Assembly: GCA_030148225.1 (NCBI GenBank)
Contig: JASBTX010000034.1
Coordinates: 1 to 64,000 of the forward strand
DNA from: Paracoccaceae bacterium
Lineage (GTDB): Bacteria; Pseudomonadota; Alphaproteobacteria; Rhodobacterales; Rhodobacteraceae
DNA: 64,000 nt
Direction: 5' to 3'
The notes below the pieces were generated by a model. The model saw only the letters and a list, made by a program, of their open reading frames with translations, had not been told where the DNA came from and did no database searches. Positions within the stretch are counted from its first letter, which is position 1. Each line of letters starts with the position of its first letter. Below are positions 34,871 to 43,806 of the stretch, piece by piece. Made by a program: the position numbers and the translations under genes.

Positions 34871-35596
34871 ATGCCGTCCGTTCCGTCCGTCCAGATCGGT
34901 CTTTTGTCAACGTTCAGCGCCCCACTGCTGCCAATGTGGCTTGATGCCTGTCTGCGGCATGGGGTGACAGATATTTGTGTCATTCTGGACAGCAAAGATT
35001 TCACTGCCAAGGACATGAATATCTGGCATGCGCGCGTCGGCAACCGCTTTGACCAAGCACCACAACTGCACGAAGTCACCGCCGGGATACCGATTTACCT
35101 AGTTGGATCGCACAATGCCCCCGCCACAGCAGAGCTTGTACAATCCCTCGGGCTTGAATGCCTTGCAAACGCGGGAACCCCGCGCAAACTCGGGTCTGCT
35201 ATGTTGAACGCGGCTCGCTTTGGCGTCGTAAATGTCCACCCCGGCCTACTTCCGAAATACCGAGGTGCAAGCGCAGTCGAATGGTCCATCCTGAACGGTG
35301 ATCCGACCGGGAATACAGCGCATCTGATGGATACAGAGTATGATGCAGGGCCAGTGATCGAAACCGAAGTTTGCCCGATCCGACCGGAAGACACCTATCA
35401 GGATATCCGCACACGAATTTATCGTAAAGGCTGCGATATGATGGGGCGGGTACTTGCGTCCCTTCAAAACGACGGGTTTTCGAAATCCAACCTGATCCCG
35501 CAAGACGAAGCATTGGCGCAACTCCACCCACCAATCGATCCCGCATCCCACGAAAAAATGTTGCAAAAACTTTGTAACAACGGCGGGCTACGATGA
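34871..35596 (+). CDS. Formyltransferase-fold enzyme, probable sugar N-formyltransferase
   Basis: 241 residues of the Fmt / GART catalytic fold. The catalytic triad is visible as Asn121 and His123 in VNVHPGLLPKYRG and Asp158 in DTEYDAG. It lacks the extra carboxy-terminal tRNA-binding domain of methionyl-tRNA formyltransferase (usual length about 310). Sugar N-formyltransferases use N10-formyl-tetrahydrofolate to formylate an amino sugar nucleotide, and here the amine would come from the preceding aminotransferase. The assignment is by fold and context. Confidence 0.88.
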   Translation: MPSVPSVQIGLLSTFSAPLLPMWLDACLRHGVTDICVILDSKDFTAKDMNIWHARVGNRFDQAPQLHEVTAGIPIYLVGSHNAPATAELVQSLGLECLANAGTPRKLGSAMLNAARFGVVNVHPGLLPKYRGASAVEWSILNGDPTGNTAHLMDTEYDAGPVIETEVCPIRPEDTYQDIRTRIYRKGCDMMGRVLASLQNDGFSKSNLIPQDEALAQLHPPIDPASHEKMLQKLCNNGGLR

Positions 35597-36540
35597 TCGG
35601 TGACAACCGCCAAATCCAGCCAATCGATTTACCGGTTGCACCAGACCAGATCGTGGGTGTTGCCTGTCATGATGCCGGTGCAACCAATCTCATCGCGCAT
35701 TGGCTTAGGGATTTTCAGGGTCAGGTACTGCCCGTACTGGACGGGCCCGCGCGTTCGATCTGGCACCAATTGCGGCCAAACGACCAACCCGTCGACCTGG
35801 AGACAGCCGTCTTTGGTTGCAATGTCATGATCACAGGCACCGGTTGGCAAAGCGATCTTGAGCATAACGCGCGCACGCGCGCAGTTGAGATGGGCCGTCA
35901 AACGATCGGTGTTGTCGACCATTGGACCAATTATCGCGCGCGGTTTCAGCGAAACCACATTACCATTCTTCCCGATGAAATCTGGGTTGCTGACAGCTAT
36001 GCTAGGGAAATCGCGGAAAACTGTCTGCCCGAGCCACGAATCCGGCAGCTTGAAAATGCCTATCTCGCCACGGTGGTGGAAGAAATCCATGCGACGGTCG
36101 CCAAGCCGCGTTCAGATCAGAGCACCCGGCTCCTCTATGTTCTTGAACCCATCCGCAGCAGCTGGCCGGGCGCAGGTGATACACCCGAGCACGCGTGTAT
36201 CCAATTTCTGATGGACAACCTTGGTGCCATCACGGACCGAGACTTCTCGGACCTCCGCATATTATTGCGCCCTCATCCGTCAGAGGACGCCGCAAAGTAC
36301 GATCAGTGGGAGGAGAAATACGGCAATATCCGTCTGGACAGGACGCGCGAAACTTCACTGTCGTTCCAGATCGCCAACGCCGATTTCGTCGCAGGCGCAG
36401 AAAGCTACGCCCTTGTCCTTGCTGTTGCAGCAGGCAAACCCACGATATCTACATTGCCACCGGCTGCGCATCGTTGCCGACTCCCGCACAAAGAGATCAT
36501 GCACCTGCGCGATCTTGTTGACGCGCGTGAACCGAAATAG
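35593..36540 (+). CDS. Glycosyltransferase-like protein of uncertain family
   Basis: 315 residues. I do not recognise a named family. A GT-B-like fold is suggested by VACHDAGATNLIAHWLRD near the start, VVDHWTNYRARF at the centre, and a second half with LLYVLEP, LLRPHPSE and FVAGAESYALVLAVAAGKPTI, which is how the donor site ends in Kdo- and CDP-glycerol-type transferases. ATGA overlap with the formyltransferase. It is likely to act on the activated nonulosonic or formylated sugar, but that is inference. Confidence 0.7.
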   Translation: MIGDNRQIQPIDLPVAPDQIVGVACHDAGATNLIAHWLRDFQGQVLPVLDGPARSIWHQLRPNDQPVDLETAVFGCNVMITGTGWQSDLEHNARTRAVEMGRQTIGVVDHWTNYRARFQRNHITILPDEIWVADSYAREIAENCLPEPRIRQLENAYLATVVEEIHATVAKPRSDQSTRLLYVLEPIRSSWPGAGDTPEHACIQFLMDNLGAITDRDFSDLRILLRPHPSEDAAKYDQWEEKYGNIRLDRTRETSLSFQIANADFVAGAESYALVLAVAAGKPTISTLPPAAHRCRLPHKEIMHLRDLVDAREPK

Positions 36541-36551
36541 GAACGTCAGGC

Positions 36552-38408
36552 GTGAAAGAACCGAAATCTGATCCGGACAAGATAAACGCCCTGCGCTTGG
36601 GCCGCGACGCTTTTTCGTTACTTACACCGGCTGAAAGACGCACGGCGTGGTTCCTTGTTGCGTCACTCTTGGCCATCGGGCTGATCGATGTCGCTGCCAT
36701 GGCCCTGATCATGCCGGTCGTTTCGATCATTGTTGAGCCCGATATCGCAGACAAGGCGTCATGGGTTTCCTTTTTCCGCAAGCTCATCCCGGTCTCGGAC
36801 ACCGATAAATTCATCATCGTTACCTCGGCAATCACGATTGTGCTCCTTTGCCTTTCGGCATTCCTGAATATCTTTGCTGTCTGGCGAAACAACCGTTTTG
36901 CCGCCCGCATCCAGAAACGAATGGCTTTGCACCTGATGGAATCCCTCCTTCACAGCCCCTACGAATGGTTTCTTTCGCAAAACAACGCCGCTCTTGGGCG
37001 ATTTTTCCACTCGGATATCGTACGTTGGGGACGGGACTTCGTGATGCGGATCATTTCCATGGCGCAACATCTGCTCGCGATCATCCTGCCGCTGATCCTG
37101 CTGGTCGCGATATCCCCGATAACCGGTCTTGTCAGCATCCTGATCATTGGCGCAATTGCCGTCGCACTGGTGGGATTTGTTCAACCGCGGATACAGCGCG
37201 CCGCACTCGCCGCCAAATCGGCGACGGAAACGTTTGTCGTTGCAGCGAACAATGCTGTATCGGGTGTCAAAGATATCAAGCTTGCCGGGCAAGAGTCGCA
37301 GTTTGCCAGATACTTTCGGAACTCTTTTGCGACATACGCCGACTCATCTTCTTCATTGTCCACCTGGCAGGTGCTTCCATCGAGCCTCCTGATATTCATG
37401 GGTCAGTTCATACTCTTGGCGCTTGCCGTGGTATTCTGGGCCCAAGGTCTGTCCCAAGGCGAAATCGCCGCACAGGTCGCGCTGATCCTGCTTGTCACCT
37501 CGCGCGTTATTCCTGCGTCGAACCGATTCATCGGCCTTTATACAAGTATCTGGAACATCTTACCTTGGGTGAAAGAGGTAATCCGGATGGAGCAGATGCT
37601 GGCATCTGTACCCCGGCCCGATCTGGACGTGCATGCGCAAGAGGCACCTAAAGGCTGGTCAACATTAACCGGTGACAATCTTGAATACACATATCCGACA
37701 TCCGCGGATCAGATCGCGCGCGGCATCAGCCTGACCATTGAACGCGGCAAGTCATATGGCTTTGCAGGTCCCTCTGGCGCGGGCAAAAGCACTTTGATCG
37801 ATCTGCTTATTGGCTTGTACCAGCCAGACAAAGGTACGATTCGGATCGACGGTGCCGATCTGTCAGGCATGAATATCAAGTCTTGGTATGATCAGATCGG
37901 ATATGTCCCGCAGTCGCCCTATTTCATAGATGGCACGATCAAGGAAAACGTCGCATTGGGATCGGCGGGCAAAAAGATTGATTCAGATCGTGTTGCCGAT
38001 GCTCTGGATCGGGCAAATCTGACCGCTTTTGTCGATAAACTGCCAAAAGGTGTCGAAACACATATCGGAGAACGGGGCATCCAGATGTCCGGGGGTCAAA
38101 AACAGAGGCTTGCCATCGCCCGCGCCTTCTATCAGCAACCCGCTCTGCTGGTCCTGGACGAAGCGACAAGCAACCTCGACACAGTGTCCGAAAGCAGAAT
38201 TCAGCAGGCGATATCGGATCTGAATTCGCACACGACCTATCTGATAATCGCCCACCGCCTGAGTACCATAAAAAACTGTGACAAAGTGTTCTTCATCGAA
38301 AATGGCAGGATTTCAGACCAAGGAACCTTTGATCAGCTTCTCGATACATCGCAAAGCTTCCGTGAATTTGTCGAAACGGCGCATCACCACGGGGAAAATT
38401 TGGCATGA
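36552..38408 (+). CDS. ABC-type glycan flippase (PglK/MsbA-like)
   Basis: 618 residues, a half transporter with both domains. The membrane domain (about 25-330) has six hydrophobic segments. The nucleotide-binding domain (about 360-600) has Walker A GPSGAGKST, Q-loop YVPQSPYF, signature MSGGQKQRLAIARAF, Walker B LLVLDEATSNLD and the H-loop IAHRLST. It is GTG-initiated (36552). No Wzx-type flippase is visible in the window, so this is the best candidate to move lipid-linked oligosaccharide to the periplasm, as PglK does. A lipid A or protein exporter is less likely given context. Confidence 0.9.
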   Translation: MKEPKSDPDKINALRLGRDAFSLLTPAERRTAWFLVASLLAIGLIDVAAMALIMPVVSIIVEPDIADKASWVSFFRKLIPVSDTDKFIIVTSAITIVLLCLSAFLNIFAVWRNNRFAARIQKRMALHLMESLLHSPYEWFLSQNNAALGRFFHSDIVRWGRDFVMRIISMAQHLLAIILPLILLVAISPITGLVSILIIGAIAVALVGFVQPRIQRAALAAKSATETFVVAANNAVSGVKDIKLAGQESQFARYFRNSFATYADSSSSLSTWQVLPSSLLIFMGQFILLALAVVFWAQGLSQGEIAAQVALILLVTSRVIPASNRFIGLYTSIWNILPWVKEVIRMEQMLASVPRPDLDVHAQEAPKGWSTLTGDNLEYTYPTSADQIARGISLTIERGKSYGFAGPSGAGKSTLIDLLIGLYQPDKGTIRIDGADLSGMNIKSWYDQIGYVPQSPYFIDGTIKENVALGSAGKKIDSDRVADALDRANLTAFVDKLPKGVETHIGERGIQMSGGQKQRLAIARAFYQQPALLVLDEATSNLDTVSESRIQQAISDLNSHTTYLIIAHRLSTIKNCDKVFFIENGRISDQGTFDQLLDTSQSFREFVETAHHHGENLA

Positions 38409-39028
38409 AAAGGGTCATCGTATTCGATTTCGATGGCACTCTCGTATTGTCGAACGAGATCAAGCGCATTGCTTTCGACGACATCGCATCAGAGTTTGAA
38501 AACGGCCTGCTGCTGATGGCCGAAATCATGCAGGAACCGCCGGGTGACAGAACCGCGGTAATTCAAGAATTCGCCACCCGCGTCGGCGCAGAACAGCATG
38601 CGGATGCTCTGGTGCAGCGTTACTCGGATATCTGCCGGGACAAGGTGGCAACCTGCCCCGAACGCGCGGGTGCCAGCGATTTTTTGCATGATGCCAGGGC
38701 GTCTGGCTGGGCACTGTTTGTAAACAGCGCGACGCCTACAGGCCCTCTCAGGGAAATAATTTCCCTGCGCTACGACAGCACTGTTTTTCAGGGCGTATAT
38801 GGTGGACACGGCCAGAAAGTTGAAAATCTGAGCCTCATCTCGCGGCTGAGCGGGTGCCGTCCCGCTGACATGTGGATGGTCGGCGATGGCGTCGATGACC
38901 ATGATGCCGCGCGTGAATTCGGATGCCGTTTTTTTGGTCTTGATGATGGCTCGCTTGCGCGTGAACACCCGACCCAAAGCTGGCAAGTCGATCTGAGCGG
39001 GCTTCGTCAGGCGATCATGTCATCATGA
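38405..39028 (+). CDS. HAD-superfamily hydrolase
   Basis: 207 residues. Motif I is VFDFDGTL with nucleophile Asp8 and Asp10, motif II NSATPTGP at about residue 115, a Lys in GHGQKVENL, and motif IV MVGDGVDDHDAA. A small helical cap at about 15-85 fits phosphoglycolate/sugar-phosphate phosphatases. In this cluster it may dephosphorylate a sugar phosphate precursor (for example a 9-phosphate nonulosonate). Overlaps both neighbours by ATGA. Confidence 0.88.
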   Translation: MKRVIVFDFDGTLVLSNEIKRIAFDDIASEFENGLLLMAEIMQEPPGDRTAVIQEFATRVGAEQHADALVQRYSDICRDKVATCPERAGASDFLHDARASGWALFVNSATPTGPLREIISLRYDSTVFQGVYGGHGQKVENLSLISRLSGCRPADMWMVGDGVDDHDAAREFGCRFFGLDDGSLAREHPTQSWQVDLSGLRQAIMSS

Positions 39029-40416
39029 GTGTTTCCGGCAGGCTCAAAATACTCATTTTCATCGAGGTCGATGTCGTGGTGCGTCACTTCATCCACAGCC
39101 GGGCATTTGCGGATATTTGTCGAAATCACGATGTACTTTTTGTCTTCAACAGCCTCGGTCACAAACGACTGGGATCAATAGATCCAGCAAAGCTTGACCT
39201 GCCAGCCCCTTATATTCATCTTTCGTCGCATCCCCGCAGGACGTTTCTGTGGAAGCGATTGTTCCTGACCGATCAGCTCAGATGGCGGCCCGGCAAACAG
39301 ACGCGCATGATCCGCAAGATGCGTCGGCGCACATTGGGCTGGAAGGCGTCGATACTGCTGTCAACGCTGGCTTTGCCCGGCATCCACCAGGTTTATTCCC
39401 GGCGGATCAGACAAGAACTTGCGCGTACACCCTTTCCTGAACTCACCAATCTGATCAGGACCGAGCGACCTGACGTCATACTGCATCCCTGTGTCCTCGA
39501 AGGTGAATATCTGAACGATCTTATCGAAGCAGGCAAAACGCAGCATGTACCCAGTGTTGTGATCATGAATTCATGGGACAACCCGAGCACCAAGAGATCC
39601 ATGGTTGGTGCGCCTGATCGGGTCCTTGTCTGGGGTCCACAGACCCGTCAGCACACAATTGAATTCGCGCAGGTGCCAGCTGATCAGGTCGTCGAATTCG
39701 GCGTCGCCCAGTTCGAAGTCTACAGACAACCGCCACGGATCACGCGGGAGGAATTCCTGACGCAGAACAATCTGCCCGCCGACCGCCCCGTCATGCTCTA
39801 TGCCGGGTCCAGCACCGGCACGGCAGAAATCGATCATCTTGAACTTTTGGATCGGGCAATTTCCGATGGCAGATTGCCGCCCTGCTCGGTCCTATACCGG
39901 CCACACCCGTGGGGGAACGGCGGTGCCGGCGGCGAAAAGATACTCGATCAGAATTGGCAGAATGTTTTTATCGAAGAATCCATGCGCGGATATCTGGAAA
40001 GGGTGCGCGCAGGCGATTACGCAAAATACTTGTCAGACTACCGGGACACACATGACGTTCTGTCGCATATCGATTGCCTGATCTCTCCTTTGTCGACAAT
40101 CATTCTGGAAGGTGCACTACACGCGAAACCGGTCATGTGCTTTATGCCCACCGACGATGCTAGCGCCCATTTCAAAGAAAACGCGGGATTTACGCATTTC
40201 CACGACATGCTGAACCACCCGCAAATTCTGATTTCATATGGCCGCGACGGTCTGTTAAGGGATGCAAACAGACTGCTGGAGTCGGCGAAAGACGCGGATT
40301 TCAAAGAACGGCTACTGCGGTCTTGTGCGCATTTCGTCAGTACTTTTGATGCGACATATTCCGAACGGCTGGATTGCTTTCTGCGACAATTGGTAGAGGG
40401 TGCAAAAAAGACATGA
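39025..40416 (+). CDS. GT-B-like glycosyl/glycerophosphotransferase
   Basis: 463 residues without a closely recognised family. The first half (about 1-230) contains IFIEVDVVVRHFIHSRAF, which resembles the start of surface-polysaccharide transferases. The second half has MLYAGSSTG, VLYRPHPWG, a SPLSTIILEGALHAKPV donor site and FTHFHDMLN, similar to CDP-glycerol transferase and capsule transferases. It likely transfers an activated sugar or polyol phosphate to the growing chain. Overlaps the HAD gene and the CMP-sugar synthetase gene by four bases each. Confidence 0.75.
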   Translation: MSVSGRLKILIFIEVDVVVRHFIHSRAFADICRNHDVLFVFNSLGHKRLGSIDPAKLDLPAPYIHLSSHPRRTFLWKRLFLTDQLRWRPGKQTRMIRKMRRRTLGWKASILLSTLALPGIHQVYSRRIRQELARTPFPELTNLIRTERPDVILHPCVLEGEYLNDLIEAGKTQHVPSVVIMNSWDNPSTKRSMVGAPDRVLVWGPQTRQHTIEFAQVPADQVVEFGVAQFEVYRQPPRITREEFLTQNNLPADRPVMLYAGSSTGTAEIDHLELLDRAISDGRLPPCSVLYRPHPWGNGGAGGEKILDQNWQNVFIEESMRGYLERVRAGDYAKYLSDYRDTHDVLSHIDCLISPLSTIILEGALHAKPVMCFMPTDDASAHFKENAGFTHFHDMLNHPQILISYGRDGLLRDANRLLESAKDADFKERLLRSCAHFVSTFDATYSERLDCFLRQLVEGAKKT

Positions 40417-41135
40417 TTTACGGCAAAAGAATTCTCGCCGTTGTGCCTGCACGCGGTGGTAGCAAGGGGATACCGCTGAAAAACCTTCGTCAGGTGAATG
40501 GACAATCGCTTGTCTCGCTGGCCGGGAAAATTACAACTGCCACCCCTGAAATTGACCGTGCAGTAGTATCAACAGATCACGAAGGCATTGCCGCCGCAGC
40601 AACCGCCGCCGGACTGGATGCACCCTTTCGCAGGCCGCCGGACCTTTCCGGCGACCGCATCGGCGATACCGAAGTCCTTCAGCATAGCCTGCGCGCAAGC
40701 GAGGCGCATTACGGCGAGGTCTTTGACATTGTGCTCATGCTTCAACCCACCTCTCCGCTCCGTCAGGTGGTGGATGTGCAGAACACGTTGAAAGAACTTG
40801 TAAATTCAAACTGGGATGCCGTCTGGACCGTTAGTGAAACAGATTCCAAATCGCATCCGTTGAAACAACTCAGAATCTCCGGGGCGGGGCTTGATTATTA
40901 TGATCCTAGCGGCGCCAGTATCGTCGCACGCCAGCAACTGGACACACTCTATCACCGTAACGGCGTCGCCTACGCCATCACCCGAGATTGCCTGATGAAC
41001 CAGAATTCGATCAAGGGCGCACGCACCGGGGCTGTCGTTATATCGGGCGACCATGTCAGCATCGACACCGAATGGGACATCGCACTCGTAGAACTGATCC
41101 TGTCGCGACGGAACGATGAAGCCAACTCAGCCTGA
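40413..41135 (+). CDS. Acylneuraminate-type cytidylyltransferase (NeuA family)
   Basis: 240 residues. The CTP-binding start is VPARGGSKGIPLKNL, followed by VVSTDHE, PDLSGDRIGDTEVL, LMLQPTSPLR and the metal-binding SIDTEWDI, all of NeuA/PseF/LegF type. It activates a nonulosonic acid with CTP to the CMP donor. It is a third nucleotidyltransferase of the cluster, beside the two SpsF-like ones. ATG 40413 gives the ATGA overlap; the 20-base overlap with the next gene is also visible. Confidence 0.92.
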   Translation: MIYGKRILAVVPARGGSKGIPLKNLRQVNGQSLVSLAGKITTATPEIDRAVVSTDHEGIAAAATAAGLDAPFRRPPDLSGDRIGDTEVLQHSLRASEAHYGEVFDIVLMLQPTSPLRQVVDVQNTLKELVNSNWDAVWTVSETDSKSHPLKQLRISGAGLDYYDPSGASIVARQQLDTLYHRNGVAYAITRDCLMNQNSIKGARTGAVVISGDHVSIDTEWDIALVELILSRRNDEANSA

Positions 41136-42225
41136 GCAATCCATTAGTTTTCTGTACCGTGCAGGACGCAGGGAACGGCTTGCCGCACCGGGTGCCGCGC
41201 CCACCGAATTTTTGTATGGATACCCGCAACTGCTGGCCAAGGGATTAGACGTAAACATCATCGAAGATGCCGAAATCGGTATGGCGCCACCGCTCGGGCG
41301 GCTTGCGGCCCTTGTCAACAAGACCGCTCGGCTCTTCGGCAGATTCCCCATTGGCATGGCGGTTCCGTTGTTTCAGGCGCGAAACCGCGCCCGCCTTCCC
41401 CGCCATGGTCTGATCATGGCGACAACCAACGGCATGGGTGCAGCCATCGGTATCGGGCGACTGTTCGGGTTTGTCCGGGCACGTTGCGCCCTGCTCGCCA
41501 TGGGGTACATCTCTGATGGCGCCGGTTGGTGGACACGGTTCATCTATCGTTTTGCGTCACGTCATCTGGAGCTCATCGCCATTTCAAAGGGAGAGCAACG
41601 CTTTTTGTCGGGCGTATTCCCTGACAAAACAATTCACTACCTGCCGTTTGGTGTTGACGCGGACTATTGGACGCCTGAACCCGCGACATCATCCGATGAC
41701 ACCCCCTTTGCCCTTGCGATCGGCAATGACCCCAATCGCGATTGGGGTATTCTGCTGGATGCCTGGCGACCTGACTGGCCAGAGCTCAGGATCATCACCA
41801 GTTTGCCCGTGCGGTCCGAGCGACCCAATGTCATGGTTCTTCGCGGGGACTGGCGCAGCATCGTGCTGACCGATGACGCCATTCGCGACCTTTACAGACA
41901 ATCGCAGTTTGTGATCGTTCCGCTTCGCGATACCATACAGCCATCCGGGCAGAGCGTATGTCTGCAGGCCATGGCCTGCGGCAAACCGGTGATCATGACG
42001 CGAAATCGCGGGTTTTGGGACCCTGAGTTATTGCTCGATGATCAAAATCTGCTGTTGGTCGATCCCGGCGACGTCGGTGCGCTAGCTGGCGCCATCGAAC
42101 GGCTGATCGATGACAAGGAACTGTGCAAACGACTGGGCCGCGCTGCCCGCAGCATGATCGAAACCGAATTCAATACCGACAAGATGGCCACTGAACTGGT
42201 GGAGATCCTGTCGCAGATCGAGTGA
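41116..42225 (+). CDS. Glycosyltransferase, GT-B (family 4-like)
   Basis: 369 residues. The amino-terminal acceptor domain ends at about residue 190 (LPFGVDADYW, an HPNGVD-like motif). The donor domain has FALAIGNDPNRDWGILLDA, VIVPLRDTIQPSGQSVCLQAMACGKPVI and LLVDPGDVGALAGAIERLI. This is the usual GT4 layout with an E-x7-E-like region replaced by S-x-Q-S-x-C-L-Q-A. It probably adds one of the inner sugars of the repeat unit on the cytoplasmic side. Confidence 0.88.
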   Translation: MKPTQPEQSISFLYRAGRRERLAAPGAAPTEFLYGYPQLLAKGLDVNIIEDAEIGMAPPLGRLAALVNKTARLFGRFPIGMAVPLFQARNRARLPRHGLIMATTNGMGAAIGIGRLFGFVRARCALLAMGYISDGAGWWTRFIYRFASRHLELIAISKGEQRFLSGVFPDKTIHYLPFGVDADYWTPEPATSSDDTPFALAIGNDPNRDWGILLDAWRPDWPELRIITSLPVRSERPNVMVLRGDWRSIVLTDDAIRDLYRQSQFVIVPLRDTIQPSGQSVCLQAMACGKPVIMTRNRGFWDPELLLDDQNLLLVDPGDVGALAGAIERLIDDKELCKRLGRAARSMIETEFNTDKMATELVEILSQIE

Positions 42226-42234
42226 GCAGCGGAG

Positions 42235-43806
42235 ATGCTTTTTAACTCGCCCGGATTCATTCTGCTTTTTCTGCCCGTTGTGTTGGTCGGTTTTCATGCG
42301 CTCAACAGGAATGGGCGGACGCAGATGGGCCTGTTCTTTCTCGTGCTCTCATCGTTCTTTTTCTATTCTTGGTGGAACCCGAAATTCCTTCTGCTCATCC
42401 TTGGTTCTATCGGGTTCAATTACGCGATATCACTTGCTTTGGCGGGCCAACGTCGCGGGTCGGCGGCGTCTCGTCTGTTGTTGCTGGCCGGAGTTGCTTC
42501 AAACCTGATTTTGCTCGGCGTTTTCAAATACGCCGACTTCGCGCTTCAGAACATCTCGGATCTGCTAGGGCGCGAAATCACGTCGCTGAACCTGTTCCTG
42601 CCCCTCGCGATTTCGTTTTTCACGTTCCAGCAGATCGCCTACCTTGTCGACATTTCCCGGCACGAGGCGCGTCCGGCCGGGTTGTTGCATTATTGCTTAT
42701 TCGTGAGCTTTTTTCCCCAACTTATCGCCGGACCGATCGTTCACCATGCCGAAGTACTGCCCCAATTTCGGCAGATTCGGTCAAAAGGCCCCGCATTCTG
42801 GAACAACCTCGCCATCGGTTCCACTTTTGTCGTGATCGGCCTGTTCAAGAAGGTAATCCTCGCAGAGAAGGTCGGATTCTGGTCGAATCAAATATTCGCA
42901 TCCGTCGCCGCCGGGGCAGAGCCAAGCCTGATCGATGCATGGGTAGCGATGATCAGCTTCTCGCTGGAGATCTATTTTGATTTCTCAGGCTATTCCGACA
43001 TTGCCATCGGACTGGCGCGGATGTTCGGTATCAAGTTACCCCTGAATTTTGCGTCGCCATACAAGGCTGCGTCGATCATCGAATTCTGGCGGCAATGGCA
43101 CATTACACTCTCCCGTTTTCTACGGGATTATTTGTACTATCCGCTCGGTGGAAACCGCCGGGGGCGCGTCCGCAGATATGCAAACCTTATTATCGTGATG
43201 GCGCTCGGCGGGCTTTGGCATGGCGCGGGGTGGACTTTCCTGATCTGGGGCCTGATGCATGGTGCCTATCTTGTAGTGAACCACCTCTGGCGCTTCCTGG
43301 TGCCGGTCAAACCGGATCGGAGGACCTTCCACCGTTTGACCGGGTTGGTCTTCAGCAGATTGTTCGTTTTCCTGCTGGTCGCAATTTCCTGGGTCATGTT
43401 CCGTGCCGATAGTTTTGACAGTGCAATGTCGATCTATCAGGGCCTCGTGGGCGGCAACGGACTTGTTCTGCCCACCCACTATCGGGAACCACTGGGTACG
43501 ATAGGTCAGATCCTCGAGGGGTTAGGTGCAACATATGGGGCTGTCCCGGGTTTTGGCGGTGGATGGCAGATCATGTGGCTTGCCGGGTTGTTGATCTGGG
43601 TCTGGATATTGCCCAACGCACAGGAACTGTTACGAAATCATGAGCCCGCGCTAAACATCGTCAGGCGCAATCGAATTCTTGGCCGATCATGGCCCGCATG
43701 GTCGCCAAACATGGCCTATGGTGTCATTTTCGGTATTGCAGGCGCTGTGGTCATCGTTTCGCTGCTACAAGGTCAACCCGGTGAGTTCATTTACTTTCAG
43801 TTCTAA
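42235..43806 (+). CDS. MBOAT-family O-acyltransferase (AlgI-like)
   Basis: 523 residues, highly hydrophobic, about eleven membrane segments. It carries YFDFSGYSDIAIGLARMFG, the STTWRFWR-like SIIEFWRQWHITLSRFLRDY, and the catalytic His329 in GGLWHGAGWT, with His342 in GLMHGAYL. These are the hallmarks of AlgI/PatA-type enzymes that pass acetyl groups to the periplasm for polysaccharide O-acetylation. The neighbouring SGNH protein is its probable partner. It overlaps that gene by 26 bases. Confidence 0.93.
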   Translation: MLFNSPGFILLFLPVVLVGFHALNRNGRTQMGLFFLVLSSFFFYSWWNPKFLLLILGSIGFNYAISLALAGQRRGSAASRLLLLAGVASNLILLGVFKYADFALQNISDLLGREITSLNLFLPLAISFFTFQQIAYLVDISRHEARPAGLLHYCLFVSFFPQLIAGPIVHHAEVLPQFRQIRSKGPAFWNNLAIGSTFVVIGLFKKVILAEKVGFWSNQIFASVAAGAEPSLIDAWVAMISFSLEIYFDFSGYSDIAIGLARMFGIKLPLNFASPYKAASIIEFWRQWHITLSRFLRDYLYYPLGGNRRGRVRRYANLIIVMALGGLWHGAGWTFLIWGLMHGAYLVVNHLWRFLVPVKPDRRTFHRLTGLVFSRLFVFLLVAISWVMFRADSFDSAMSIYQGLVGGNGLVLPTHYREPLGTIGQILEGLGATYGAVPGFGGGWQIMWLAGLLIWVWILPNAQELLRNHEPALNIVRRNRILGRSWPAWSPNMAYGVIFGIAGAVVIVSLLQGQPGEFIYFQF

